Shown: positions 23,936-35,252, counted from the stretch's first letter. The stretch: DNA of 64,000 nucleotides from Leptasterias polaris (GCA_037783415.1 JAZGTN010000009.1:13764001-13828000); one strand, 5' to 3'. The notes: a model not told the origin generated them from the letters alone. Translations and numbers: made by a program.

Positions 23936-26900
23936 AAAGAAAAACAGTTATGCCATTGCCTTCCTGCACACACTTAGCACACGAAATTGCAAGTGGAGTC
24001 ACATTCACGCATAGATTTAACATCATAATTATGTCCACCACTACTCGTTTTTGTTTCTGTTTCTGTTGCCTAACCTTTTGTATGCTTACCTTTTCATTAC
24101 TAAGGTGTGCGCTGTATATCCTTTGCGTAGATTGATCGTTGCACTCATTAAGGTCGTCATTGCACAGATAAAGGTATAGGGCTGGAAAACACTACAGCCG
24201 ATCGGGACCAAATGAAGGCTAATAGAACTGGCGCCGAACCACACGGCGTAACTGTAATTGTGTACGATTGAAGGCAGACGAAGGGAAAACAGCCTGTTTT
24301 TTTAACGATGTGGACGCTGTTCGTTCGCGAAGTAATGAATTCTATTTTTATGTGGAATTTCCTTTCGATCGATGGGGACTGGTTTCAGTCATGCGATGAG
24401 CAAGGGCAGCCAGAGTGCAAACTCATTTTTCATGGGGAATAACCCCCTTTTCACTCACACGCAAAAAAACAATTTTGTACCAGTCCAGTTTGATGGTAAT
24501 CTGTCACGATGGTGTGCTCTTCGGAGCTTGGAGGCAACCTAGCACGTAGCTTACCTCTCCATCAAAGACACGGTTGTCTGCTGGGTTCATTGTGCCCCTT
24601 TATTTTGGGCATAGGTACCACGTAAAATGTTAGTGTTCCACCTGTTTAAAACCAGATTTCCTTTTTTTTTTTTTTTTTTTTTTTTTTTTCGATTATTGTT
24701 GTATAAAGTGTAGTGATTATCTAAAATGGTAACGCTGAAAATGGCGTTTTGGCAAGCAACTGATCAGTTTTAACTTTCGACATTCCATCATGTTAGTTGA
24801 CCATTCCAATATTTTAAAGATTTTCCTTTTAAATGAAATAACAATTTTAATAAGTAATTGTTCCCAAAATCATTCCGAAATTATGTAATTAATATATCAC
24901 CCTGTTACAATACGTTAATAACTATACGTAGTATTATTTTGTAGGAACTTCTTTGTTTGTTTCGTTTCAGCTGGAATTTAATTTAAAAAAAAAGAATTAT
25001 GTTGTTTTATTTTATTACTATTATTTTGACAAACCGTTGTAAGGTTATGATATGAAGCGGTGCCTATCCATATGTGCAATGCCATATTTTACCAATTAAT
25101 ATTGTAAATAGAATATTTAGAGTATCACATTTGCGGCCATGTGACCATGACGTAAGAGGTAAGTATAGACGCGTGACGTAACCTGTTTTACATCCGGGAC
25201 GCCCTCTGTCTAAAATAATAAATGTGACAGGCAACTCGTAGACATGTTCTTACGTTTTAATGGGGTTTCTTTCAACTTTGGGAGTTTACAGCAAATTGGC
25301 TTTATTGTAAACGTCAACTATGTTGAACATTCATTCTTAACATCAGTGACTCAAATATAGTATTGAATGTCGTAAAGATGATAAAGAAGTACACAAAGTC
25401 TCAATAATTTGATGCCGGTATTATTTATTTGTCAACATTGAATGCAGTGAAAACCTCTGTACAGAGTTTGAAGATTGGATTCCAAATTGTGTTTTCTTTC
25501 GAAGCTTTTCTAAAGACTGCGAATTTATGGAAGATTTCAAAGGAATGTACTTTATTTGTGACAGCTGTTACAAAATATTTCGATACCCGGAGAATCATCC
25601 AGTGTACAACACTTTCATCAATAGACCACCCTAAGAATTAAAGAGGGTGAACCTACGGACCACGGTTTACATACGAAATTGAATCAAGTTAGAGGGTGCT
25701 CTACACACGTATGCAAAATTGTGTTGCCAATGTTTCTCAAAAGAAACAAAAACAAAAACACCATCAGCCTATTTCAATTTTGTTATTGGCTGCAGGGATT
25801 TCTAATTGAAGATGAATAAAACAGAGAATGGAAATTCAAAACAGGAAGAAGAAGAGACAAAAATGTACATTCCCTTTAAGATTGTAATGCTGATGTCATA
25901 CGTGATTTGTTACGTCATGGCGACTCAGTGGTACGTCAGACGCAGTCATTACGTCACTAAATGGTGTAGCAAATCGGCTTTGATGCTATATTTCTTTGTC
26001 TTTTGTTTGCTCTTTTGAGTTTGTTATCATTATGTTTTAGTTAAACTGTTAAAGTATATTTTTTCTTTATTTATTAATTTGACTCAGACATGGCTGTGCC
26101 AACCTTTGTCTTTTTTACCTGCAAACATTCCTTCTGGTTTATTAAACCTCTATTTTGAATAATTTATTAAGAACTGTCGAAATTACCTCTTAGTTGCTTG
26201 AGGGAAGAATGCTCTTGTTTGCTTTGCCAATTATTGTCTTGTTGATATAATACGGGTATACTTGAAGTAAGTGAAACCTATTGCTCGGTTGGATGTGCTT
26301 GCTTATCTGCCCAAAACCAAGAAAGACTGAACGCTTCAGCATCTTGTTTTACTTTGAATGGACAACACCGGTCTACAATGTTGCAAGCCCCTCACGCCAC
26401 AAGTAACTTTGTCTTTAATTTGTATATTGGGTAGAGAGCGTTGATTTAATTTAATTTCACTTCATACAATATAGAATAAATAACAGAATGGGGTAGATTT
26501 GAAGTGAAACACTACTTGTGACATAAAATTATTACGAAGAACCTGAAAAGAGCCTATTAGTTGAAATAAAAGAAATTGACTTATTTTGGATGCTATTTTA
26601 AACGTGCTACCAAAAGTTATCAGACGAATTTAACCCGTGAGTGCATAACGTAGAATGATTTAGAGAAAATGTTAATTATGTACATTGATTAAGTTGACCT
26701 TGATAGGTCAGAGTTCGTATACAAAAATAATAGTTAAAGACTTACAACAAACAAAAGTTAATAATATATTAGCCTATAGCAAACTTTTTACTCTGCAATA
26801 CCAAGATATACTAACCCAGAGACGGAATTCTGAGAATATCCGTCTACTTTTGTATCTTTGTAAATATTGTTTGAAAACAGTTCCTTTTTTACTAGTATTT

Positions 26901-27729
26901 TGAAAGAATGGCCTGACTTCACTTTTGTGTGCAGTCGTAGGCTTTTTCTCAAGACGCTAGAGTTTAGAATAAAGAAAAGAAAGAAACACTTGATAATTTA
27001 TTGTGAAATAGTTTCAAGTGAGCCGGTTGTTAATCGAAGTTAGATAGAAGAGTGGCTGGAAATAATCCTAGAACGAAAACACAAAACAACCATCACAACA
27101 ACAACACAAAAACAAGACAGTACACTGGACAGGAACGCTACAACTTTCATTGAAGTTTTCAGTCCAACCCGTGTACACCATAACGTGAAAAACGCACGTG
27201 TTAGGGGCGTGTTCACGTTCGTTAAACTTCCTAAAATGTGTGCTAAAAATGAATCACACACTAGTCAGATTGCAACACATTAGCAGATTACTCTGACGTC
27301 ACATCCCTCTATCGACAAATCCCCCTCACTCTCGCCACTCGACAAACCGACTGTAACACTCCGAATCATGTACCTCTAAGTGAAGTTCTCTGAAATCAAG
27401 TGTTTAATAAAAAGTAAAATAAAATGAGTGAGAGAGAGAGAGTTTAGACAAATTTATATATTATAATAATTATTGCGTTTTAACATCACGTTGATTTTCC
27501 TACATTCCAGAGTGTATAGTAACTCCTATGGATCATTATATTTACCTTAATTTTTGCTGTACATTTTTGTGTTTTTTGAGGATTAGGACCAAAATATTAT
27601 CAAATCGATGTATTAAGGTTGGAGAACATTTGGGCTTGTATAAAGCTGAGGAAGATTAATAAAGAGGTTTTCTTGAACGTTATTGTACGCTTAGTGTTCC
27701 TTTTGAAGATTATTATGTGTCAACTTTTT
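23936..27729. other. Non-genic stretch
   Basis: AT-rich DNA without recognisable genes. It includes a run of about 29 T (24661-24689), a cluster of ACGTCA motifs (25890-25960) and a short GA repeat (27427-27441). The short ORFs at 25429, 25806 and 26685 are AT-driven and resemble nothing known. Confidence 0.6.
25890..25960. promoter_or_regulatory. Cluster of CRE/ATF half-sites
   Basis: ACGTCA occurs three times within about 45 bp, with TACGTGA just upstream. These are ATF/CREB-type half-sites. There is no TATA box or exon nearby, so a regulatory role is only a possibility. Confidence 0.25.
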
Positions 27730-27834
27730 TTAAAGGTATTAGTGCAGGATTGGTAGAGCTGAACAAATAGTCGCAGACACTGTTCATGAGTTGTGTGATC
27801 AATAAGAACAACACACCTGTGAAACTTTGGGCTC
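27730..27834 (-). mobile_element. MITE family B, fragment
   Basis: It starts at TTAA and reads AAAGGTATTAGTGCAGGATT, GGTAGAGCTGA and CACCTGTGAAACTTTGGGC, matching the first 100 bp of the family-B copy at 31588. It is cut off by the family-A copy that follows. Confidence 0.75.
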
Positions 27835-28126
27835 AAAGGTAATGGACGCTATTCGTAATTACTCAAAAAATACATCACCATAAAAACTTACTCGGTTATG
27901 AGAACCTGAGAGTTGCTGACAGTATAAAACATGAGAAACAACTTCCTCTGAAGTAATGTAGTTTTTGAGAAGGAGGTAATTTCTCACTTAAATATTTGAA
28001 TCTGAGAGAGGCTTCAGGCATGAAGTCTTTCTCAAGCATTTGAAAGCACACAGGTTTCTTATTTTGCATAGGTTGGGATACACCAAGTGAGGTTGTGATC
28101 TTTGGCAATTACCAAAAGTAGCCTAT
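27834..28126 (+). mobile_element. MITE family A, near full length
   Basis: It matches the intact family-A copy at 44096-44471: TTACTCGGT, GAAGTAATGTAGTTTTTGAG, GGTAATTTCTCACT, GAAAGCACACAGG and TTGGGATACACCAAGTGAG. Its left terminus is degraded (CAAAGGTAATGGACG). It abuts a family-B fragment. Confidence 0.8.
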
Positions 28127-28147
28127 AGATAGATAGATAGATAGATT
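28124..28147. repeat. (ATAG)n microsatellite
   Basis: About six units of ATAG, directly beside the right end of a MITE. Confidence 0.95.
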
Positions 28148-28252
28148 TTTGTCCGCATCATTAAAAAAAATACAGAAATTTTGCTTCCATTGGCTATAAT
28201 TACATAAAAAGTAAAAACTAAGTAGACGATGAAAAACACTATATCCTGCCTT

Positions 28253-28615
28253 TTAAAGGCCCTGTACACTATTGGTAAGATCGAAAAACACAAATGTTCA
28301 CAGATTCACACATAACTTACATGATTTAAAGTAAGTAATGGTAGAAAGGGTTCCTTAAAATATTTTTGCCTAAAATGCTATCGTTTCTGAGAAATGAGTA
28401 AAACAATAGTTTTTATCGCGCGCGATAATAAACTCGATGTTTGAAAAACAGAAAACACATAAGGTCTCTTTTCACTATTTTCTCGTGACCTCGATGACCA
28501 ATTGAGCTCAAATTTTCACAGGTTTGTTATTTCATGTATGTGGTTGATTACACAAAACATGAACAGTGTCTGTGATTATTTTGTCAGCTCTGCCAATCCT
28601 GTATAATACCTTTAA
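28253..28615 (+). mobile_element. MITE family B, full length
   Basis: TTAA at both ends (28253-28256, 28612-28615). Left end: AAAGGCCCTGTACACTATTG. Right end: CCAATCCTGTATAATACCTT. A 14-bp palindrome, TATCGCGCGCGATA, sits at 28414-28427. Inner sequence includes CATGATTTAAAGTAAGTAAT and CGATGACCAATTGAGCTCAA. It is non-coding. The TTAA target fits piggyBac- or Kolobok-type transposases. Confidence 0.9.
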
Positions 28616-29112
28616 CTTTAAAAATTAGTGAAAAAACCATGCACAAATTTAGCATGTAAACACAGTATCAGGCCTTAATGTCGGTTGTAACAACCGAAAT
28701 CAGCTGTTGCCTTATGTTAGGTTTTTGGATACAATTTTTCGAACATGACGTCATTTCAGAGGGTAAAAATTTTTACTAGTATGAACTTCATAATCAGTAA
28801 GCTTTAAGACTAACTCAACAGTGATGTTGTTCACCCTCACCAATCGTGTAAAGCACAAAACAACTACAATAATATGGATTTATTATGCGTTTTTGAACAA
28901 GGGTCAAAGCTCATTATCATCCCCATACTGACGGGCCTTAAGAATTCCTTAGACTATCTCAACTCCTTGGTAGTATGCAGCACCGGCAGCAATATAGTTC
29001 CTATAATCGTTCACATCAACAATCTCCACCCTGCGTCCACACTTCACGCTTCGTGGAGCTAATCCCTACTCCAGAATCCTGCATCATTCTACTCTTCGAA
29101 TCTGGTATTCTC

Positions 29113-29147
29113 CTGATGACGACCAGGAGCAAACTGTTCGAAACGTC
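29113..29147 (+). mobile_element. Hammerhead-like CTGATGA...GAAACGTC motif
   Basis: CTGATGA at 29113-29119 is followed 20 bases later by GAAACGTC at 29140-29147. This is the core order of hammerhead ribozymes and of Penelope-like element ends. Stem II could pair only about 3 bp and no stem I or III is seen, so catalytic activity is doubtful. It is kept as a retroelement relic. Confidence 0.3.
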
Positions 29148-29903
29148 GACTAAACCCTCAAAATCGTCTTAGAATCACACACTCAATATGGATTCGAATA
29201 CATAGTGTGACCACAAATCCTAATATACCTCCACCATGCAAATCTTCACATCAGTCTTTACCCTCGCAGGTGTACCCTTTTACTCCTGGATGAAGAGAAG
29301 CAATTGTCGCTATGTGGTTTGCCTCAAGGACACAAGAGTCATGGCTGGGATCCGAAACCACATTTAGAGGTATATTTTTGTATGTTAAATTGTGGGGAAA
29401 ATTAACACAATCCCGGGGTTAATCCCTTCCAAGTATCTGTTCCAACACACTCATTATATTTGTCTACATCCCTGTGGAGACATGTTTTATTGTTTCTTTT
29501 GTGTCTGTACTTAACATCCTCCCATATACTTTATACACACAATTCCTTGTGGATCACCAATGTCTTTAGAATTTCCCTTTACATATCTTTTTGTTTCCCT
29601 TTTGGGAGTTTTTTCCTCGGTCCCCATAAGGTAGCGAATATCAAACCAATTCTCCCATGTACACCAATCTGTGTCATTGGCATGAGCTATACTATGTCAT
29701 TCTGTTTAGCAAAAGCAAGCTACGATACTAACCCGACTAAACAAGCCGTAAAAAACACAAACAAAAAACACCCCAACAAACAAACAAACCAACGCCCCAA
29801 TAAACGATTACACAAACATCACCAACAAATTAACAAACAGACAAAACAGCCAAAGGCCGCCATTTACACGTTCATTGTTACAGGTAAATAATAAAAAAAT
29901 TAG

Positions 29904-29963
29904 TTAGTGGCCTGACGTTCCGACCCTAGCAGATTCTTGACGTCAGGCCACTAACTAATTTTT
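29904..29963. mobile_element. Inverted pair of Penelope-like tails
   Basis: TTAGTTAGTGGCCTGACGT on the left is matched by its exact inverse on the right, around a 20-base centre containing CCGACCCTAGCAGA. The arms are the same sequence as the tails at 2582 and 13350. Confidence 0.6.
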
Positions 29964-30119
29964 GCATTTATACCACAGGTCCTTTTGGTTGGTAAGCAGT
30001 TTGCAACAGCTAACTCTATTTTCTCAGGTAAATAAGTTATTGACAATTATTTTCAGTTTTTATGTTGGGAATACAAAGCTAATTGTAAGAATGTTTGCGC
30101 GATATGTTGCATGTGTACC

Positions 30120-30148
30120 CCCCCTCCCCCCCCCCCCCCCCCCCCCCG
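30120..30148. repeat. Poly-C tract with one interruption
   Basis: A nearly pure C run, with a single T about seven bases in and a G near the end. Confidence 0.95.
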
Positions 30149-30785
30149 CCTCCCAAAGTATCTTCTTGTATGCTTGGAATCTCAGGAATTCTTTACAGGA
30201 TTCAGGGCGATACTGCTGTACAAGAGGAAAACAATGCTTTAAAGTATTTGCTTTCACTGAAACGCTACTGCCAAATTTGACGAAATTATTCACAGGTTAG
30301 TTGTTTTGTTTGCGAGGCTTGAAATTAATTCACTTTTTCTCAACCTTTTCTTTACAAACTTACTGTGGACAAAATACACATTTCAGATAGCCCATTAAGT
30401 ATGACAATAAAACAGTAGAGGTATAGTGTTGGTCATACTGACATAGCATTTATATTTTGTAACAAAACACCAGTAGGCCTATACTGTGTTTTTCTTTGTC
30501 TGCCTACAAGTTGCTTTTATATTCTGTCTGAATTTAGATGAGGTGTAACTTTGATGATATTTGATAGATTACCGCTGCTTACGCTCTGTGAACCAACACA
30601 TTGTACAATAATGATGAGGTTGATAACTTTGTCACTTTTGTCAAGCATTTTAATTACTTGAAGGATTTTATTTTAAAGCTAAAATCGATAGAATTACAAT
30701 GCACAATATAAGAATAAAGCACAAGAACATTGTGTAAATCACCCTAAACAAAACACATTGCTTTAAATACATTGCTGTTCCCTAA

Positions 30786-31080
30786 CACTCTGCAATAAGG
30801 CAGTGTTCAAATAAAATCTCTCAAATAAGGCAGTGTTCAGAAACACTCTGGTATAAGGTAGTGTTAAAAAACACTCTACAATAAGGCAGTGTTCAGCAAC
30901 ACTCTGCTATAAGTCATTGTTCCAAAAAAAACTCTGCAACAGGGCAGTTTTCACAAAACACTCTGCAGTAAGGCAGTGCTCACAAAACACTCTGCAAAAG
31001 CTTAACGGCACAGCTCACAAATTAATGTCAAAACACTCTGCTATAAGGTAATGTTCACAATCACTCTGCTATAATGCAGA
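30786..31080. repeat. Degenerate about 29-bp minisatellite
   Basis: About ten units built on ACACTCTGCAATAAGGCAGT followed by GTTCACAAA. Unit length varies from 28 to 30 bp with insertions. Units diverge strongly, so the array is old. Confidence 0.85.
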
Positions 31081-31587
31081 TAAGCTCATTCTTTTAAGAG
31101 GTACATATACCTTTGAGAGTCTATAACTACACTCTTTGAATCAAGATAAGGTACGTTTTCGTGTTAGCTAAAAATTGCATCATCTGGTGTGCTAACTCTC
31201 TATGAATCAGTTTGAAGTCAAGATGTCATTGAAAAGTCAAATACAAGATATTGTCCAGCTCTCATAATGTTTGCATAAAATGCTTGTTTATATGTTTCAA
31301 CAAAATTTGTTTGAAATTGCGTTTATAAAATCATTATTGATGTTGTTATGTCAGAGTAATTGATGTATTGTTCACCCATAATTACAGCACTGGAATAAGT
31401 GTGAATGAATGAATGAACAAAGGAGGGATCAAGAAAACTGGAACAGAACAGCTTCAATAAATGTGAATTATATTTAATATTAAAATAAATAATAATCACT
31501 GGGGGTGGCATTGTTACTAAGGGGAGATTTATCACAGTTTCATATTCTTAAAGGATTTGACAATTGTGAACATTTTGAAAGGTGGAT

Positions 31588-31940
31588 TTAAAGGTATTAT
31601 ACAGGATTGGCAGAGCTGACAAAATAATCACAGACAGTGTTCATATTTTGTGTAATCAACCACATACATGAAATAACAAACCTGTGAACATTTGAGCTCA
31701 ATTGGTCATCGAGGTCACGAGAAAATAGTGAAAAGAGACCTCATGTGTTTTCTGTTTTTCAAACATCGAGTTTATTATCGCGCGCGATAAAAACTATTGT
31801 TTTACTAATTTCTCAGAAACGATAGCATTTTAGGCAGAAATATTTTAAGGAACCCTTTCTACCATTACTTACTTTAAATCATGTAAGTTATGTGTGAATC
31901 TGTGAACATTTGTGTTTTTCGATCTTACCAATAGTGTCTG
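31588..31940 (-). mobile_element. MITE family B, inverted copy
   Basis: It runs from TTAA at 31588 (AAAGGTATTATACAGGATTG) to CCAATAGTGTCTGTTATG, where the expected terminal CAGGGCCTTTAA is degraded. The TATCGCGCGCGATA palindrome is intact at 31776-31789. About 350 bp align with 28253-28615 in reverse. Confidence 0.88.
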
Positions 31941-32893
31941 TTATGCTATAACTGCCGTCTGACCCCACCCAAATAAGCACCACGCGACCTAGCAGATCTA
32001 TATGTTTAACCAAATCACCCTAGTTACGCAAGAACACAGATTTTAACAACAAAACAAAGCAATTACCTCTATTGCCGAGCCACCACAAACCAAGAAAGAA
32101 AGAGAGAGAGGGGGAGAGAAAAGAAGATAAATGTGTCAAATTTGCAACAAAAACACCTGTTCGCGAATACAGTCCATTAGTGATAACAATAGAAGAGAGG
32201 AAATCACTTCGAAAAAAATGTGCACTATTAAGACTCGCTCTGCCGCCATGAATAAAACAACAAAACGGCAAGGCAGAAGAGTGCATGGTACCTCGATTAG
32301 ACAAAAGCACCGGTGTTAGGGATGCGGTGCTGTTGGACGCCAGCATATAAGGGCTGCAAAGTCTACCTGCCAGCCAGCTCGCTGAAACCCATCCTTCATT
32401 TCGTAGCTGTGATGCATCTCATGCCCCGGGCGTGATTTTTGTTTCCCGGGTTCTGATTTTGTTTTCTCCCCATCCCCCTACTCCTTTTATGTACTTATCA
32501 TTATTTTTATATATATATATTTTTTTTTTTTCATTTTTTTTTTTTTATAAACCAAGGATTCTTTCTCCCCCATCTCTCTCTCCCTCTCTCTTTTTGGAAC
32601 CTGATACTGATACTGAAGAAATTCAATTAAGGTAGCCCGATGGTGTTCGGGTGAAAATGGGTAGTGTAGTCTTCCATGTCCTTCAGAAAACGGTGACGGA
32701 TTCGGGACACTCTTGTCCGCGCGCGCTTGAAATTAACTGCAATAATGGCGAGGTTGGCTTCTGGTTACCGAAGGGGTGTGTTATTAGCCGTTTATATTAA
32801 CATCGGCTGCTTGTAAATCGGTACAAAAACACTGGAGAGTTGTTTAGTGTGGAATCCAGGCTATGTGAGGGTATTCCTGGACAAGCTTGGTTT
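31941..32893. other. Non-genic stretch with candidate promoter
   Basis: It includes GA-rich (32095-32125), AT- and T-rich (32510-32547) and CT-rich (32560-32590) low complexity, and a TATA-like element listed separately. No exon is recognisable. Confidence 0.5.
32330..32380 (+). promoter_or_regulatory. Candidate TATA promoter
   Basis: TATAAG at 32346-32351 lies in a GC-richer context (GACGCCAGCA before, GGCTGCAAAG after). About 30 bp downstream is CTGCCAGCCAGCTCGCTG, where transcription would start. No downstream exon is confirmed. Confidence 0.25.
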
Positions 32894-33097
32894 ATGGATT
32901 CTGCTGAAATAAACAAAAGCCTTTTGAAAGCGTTGATGACTGGATTAATTGCAGTCGGAGGTGCACAATTAATTCGAAAATTAGCCATTCAATTGAAAGT
33001 AAATAAAGCTCCAGTACTTGTTATGGGTGTTTGCTTACTGGGGCTCTTTATTTGTTTGTCTTTGATGAGAAAGTCACAACATTTTACCACAGTATAA
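32894..33097 (+). CDS. Small two-helix membrane ORF, unrecognised
   Basis: A 67-codon ORF starting at an internal ATG (MDSAEINKSLLKALMTG). The open frame extends upstream to 32840, but the start at 32894 gives a cleaner protein. Two hydrophobic stretches are visible: about residues 10-30 (LLKALMTGLIAVGGAQLI) and 42-60 (APVLVMGVCLLGLFICLSLM), with basic residues between and after them, as in a hairpin membrane protein. Composition looks protein-like rather than low complexity. I recognise no family. There is no introns evidence, no clear promoter, and a tandemly duplicated segment starts 49 bp after the stop. It could be an exon, a transposon remnant or chance. Confidence 0.25.
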   Translation: MDSAEINKSLLKALMTGLIAVGGAQLIRKLAIQLKVNKAPVLVMGVCLLGLFICLSLMRKSQHFTTV

Positions 33098-33145
33098 TTT
33101 TATCTAGTCTGTACTAAAACTCAAAGGCATAATTTTTGCCTCTTT

Positions 33146-33503
33146 ATGATGAGCTTACTCTCTTTGAATCAAGATAAAGTACGATGTATATGTGCTAATT
33201 GGAAAACTGTTGTGGGGCATTGGATCGATGCAATATCAGTAATGTTGACAAATCTATTACTACCGCGGCCTTGTGTTTCATTTCTTCAATCAAAGTTTTG
33301 CACTTGATGTCTACACTATTCTGACTTATGATGTGCTTACTCTCTTTGAATCAAGATAAGGACAATATATTTGCTAATAGGAAAATTGTTGTGGAGCATT
33401 GGGTCGATGCAGCATCATTAATGTTGACAAATCTATTATTAGCAATTTCAATTGCTACTTTCTTTAATCAAATTTTTGAACTTGATGAACACTATTCTGA
33501 CTT
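33146..33503 (+). repeat. Tandem duplication, about 182-bp period
   Basis: Two copies start at 33146 and about 33329, sharing CTTACTCTCTTTGAATCAAG and ATGTTGACAAATCTATTA. Each opens with two ATG codons and stays open for 53 and 80 codons, sharing the peptide core HW.DA.S.MLTNLLL. Most differences change amino acids, so this looks like DNA duplication rather than selected protein. The TCTTTGAATCAAGATAAGG motif also occurs at about 31132. Confidence 0.8.
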
Positions 33504-34848
33504 CTCGAAAGTGACAAAATTGCATAAATATAAATATGTACTTGTATGTCCTTTATTTTTACAACAGTAAAGCCTAAAAAGGGATAAAACAATACTGACA
33601 ACAAAATTGTATTAAATCCATCCATAAAACGTAAACATAAGGCCTAGACCATCACCGTTGAAAATATTCCAATATTATATGCTCATGTTTACGAAATAAA
33701 CAAACCCGTCGTACGTCATTGTGACGTTATTGTACTCAGGGATTTTTACCTTTTATCTTCCTCTACTTCGTTCTTCACAGACTCTAAAGAATCCACACAG
33801 CTCTCTTTCCCGATGAGACCCCCCCCCTATACACTTAAAAGCCAAGATCGAAGAAAGCGTTTTTAAAAGCTCCCTCAAGTTTCACCAATTTCCGCTGCAA
33901 CTTCCAATCCCCAGTATGTCTTATTGGGGACGGCACGCATTGCCCCCGGGGCATCCTTTGAACAGAAGCACAGGTAAAAGCCTGACAAGTCATGGGGGAA
34001 AAAAATAAGACGACGACAACGAACTGCAGAAACAGAGATTGCGCTGACAATCTATCAAATACAGGGGGGAGAAAACGCGGGAAATAAATTGGCGGGAACG
34101 AAGAAGTACCGTACGGCAAACAGATTTAATATACGACCTTGACCACAAAGGGGCCAGTTTCAATATCCCATTGTAAGTCTGTTATGCCGTTCATTTTCAG
34201 ACTTAAGTGATTTTTTCTTCATTGGGTTCTGTGTCAGGATTCGATTCTCATAAAGGTGTTCGTGTAACGAATAAATGAAAACGAAATCACACGGGGAAAT
34301 TCACTTGTGAAACGTGAGATTGGGGTTGGGCAGGTTTTTCTATTTCACAAAAGACTATAGAGTCGACCACCCCCCCCCCCCCCCCCGCGTGTTATCACTT
34401 TCAATATATATTGTTTATTTGATTATTTTGTTTTGATTTCGAATCTGTAATGTTTGGGTTGCGTGAATTGAAGTATGGGATGTGAATTTTGATACGTTTA
34501 AGGATGGGAACTGTATTCACGACGAGGAACAATTCATTTAGAAGCGGATATTTTGAGAAACCACATGAACATACAAGTATTATTAGTATTAAAGGTATGA
34601 AATCGTTGGTTTTTGGTTTTTTGAAAATTGAATTTGTTTTCATATCTTAATAACCAATAAACTAACCATCCAATAAAGCTGAATCTTTATCAATAAATAC
34701 AGCAACACTCGATTGTTGTTTTGTTTTCGGGTTCCCGCTTGAATACGGCATTTTTCTATTAATTAGGTAATCGACAAAATTAATAAATAAACAACTGGTA
34801 ATCGGTCCACATAAATATGCCATTGTGTCGACTTTATAAGTACTTCTC
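33504..34848. other. Non-genic stretch
   Basis: Nothing coding is recognised. A moderately GC-rich part lies at 33780-34140 and a 17-base C run at 34370-34386. The rest is AT-rich. Confidence 0.55.
34370..34386. repeat. Poly-C tract (17)
   Basis: An uninterrupted run of 17 C. Confidence 0.95.
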
Positions 34849-35252
34849 ATACGGCAAAAACAAAGTTGTTAAAATTGAAACAATTGGTGTTGTCACAGTT
34901 GCCGAAAAAAGAGTCAAAGTTTACTCCCAAGGGTGTTAAAATAACACTAATTTCTATTTTAACATCCTATGGTGTTAAATTTAAATTCTCTCTTTGAATT
35001 GGGTATCTGTATGTGACTACTGGGTATCTGTATGTGACAACTGGGTATCTGTATGTGACAACTGGGTATCTGTATGTGACAACTGGGTATCTGTATGTGA
35101 CTACTGGGCATCTGTATGTGACAACTGGGTATCTGTATGTGACAACTGGGTATCTGTATGTGACTACTGGGTATCTGTTTGTGACAACTGGGTATCTGTA
35201 TGTGACAACACCCACGGTGTCGATTTTAACACCCCAGTTTTTGTTGTGCAGG
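34849..35252. mobile_element. CACTGCAAAA-family MITE carrying a minisatellite
   Basis: The left end (CGGCAAAAACAAAGTTGTTA, then GGTGTTGTCACAG) and right end (GTATGTGACAACACCCACGG, then AACACCCCAGTTTTTG) are inverted versions of the termini of 36672-36888. Between them lie ATTTTAACATCCTATGGTG and a ten-unit 21-bp array. Termini are more degraded than in the 36.7-kb copy. Confidence 0.75.
35000..35209. repeat. 21-bp minisatellite (10 units)
   Basis: Ten units of TGGGTATCTGTATGTGACAA plus C, nearly identical. The unit matches the inner part of the host MITE's terminal repeat (GTATCTATATGTGACA in the 36.7-kb copy). Open frames on both strands (WVSVCDN and VTYRYPV repeats) are by-products of a period divisible by three. 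Confidence 0.95.

Larger units (their letters stand above)
28616..30785. other. Non-genic stretch
   Basis: No supported gene. It holds a Penelope-like motif (29113-29147), an inverted pair of Penelope-like tails (29904-29963), CAAA-rich low complexity (29755-29850) and a broken poly-C tract (30120-30148). The 143-codon ORF at 29460-29891 ends in that low-complexity stretch and is taken as chance. Confidence 0.55.

Noticed and set aside
29113..29147. A functional hammerhead ribozyme
   Set aside because: The core words are present, but stem II pairs over only about 3 bp and stems I and III cannot be drawn.
29460..29891. 143-codon ORF
   Set aside because: The second half is a CAAA-rich simple sequence (KKHPNKQTNQ) and the first half resembles nothing.
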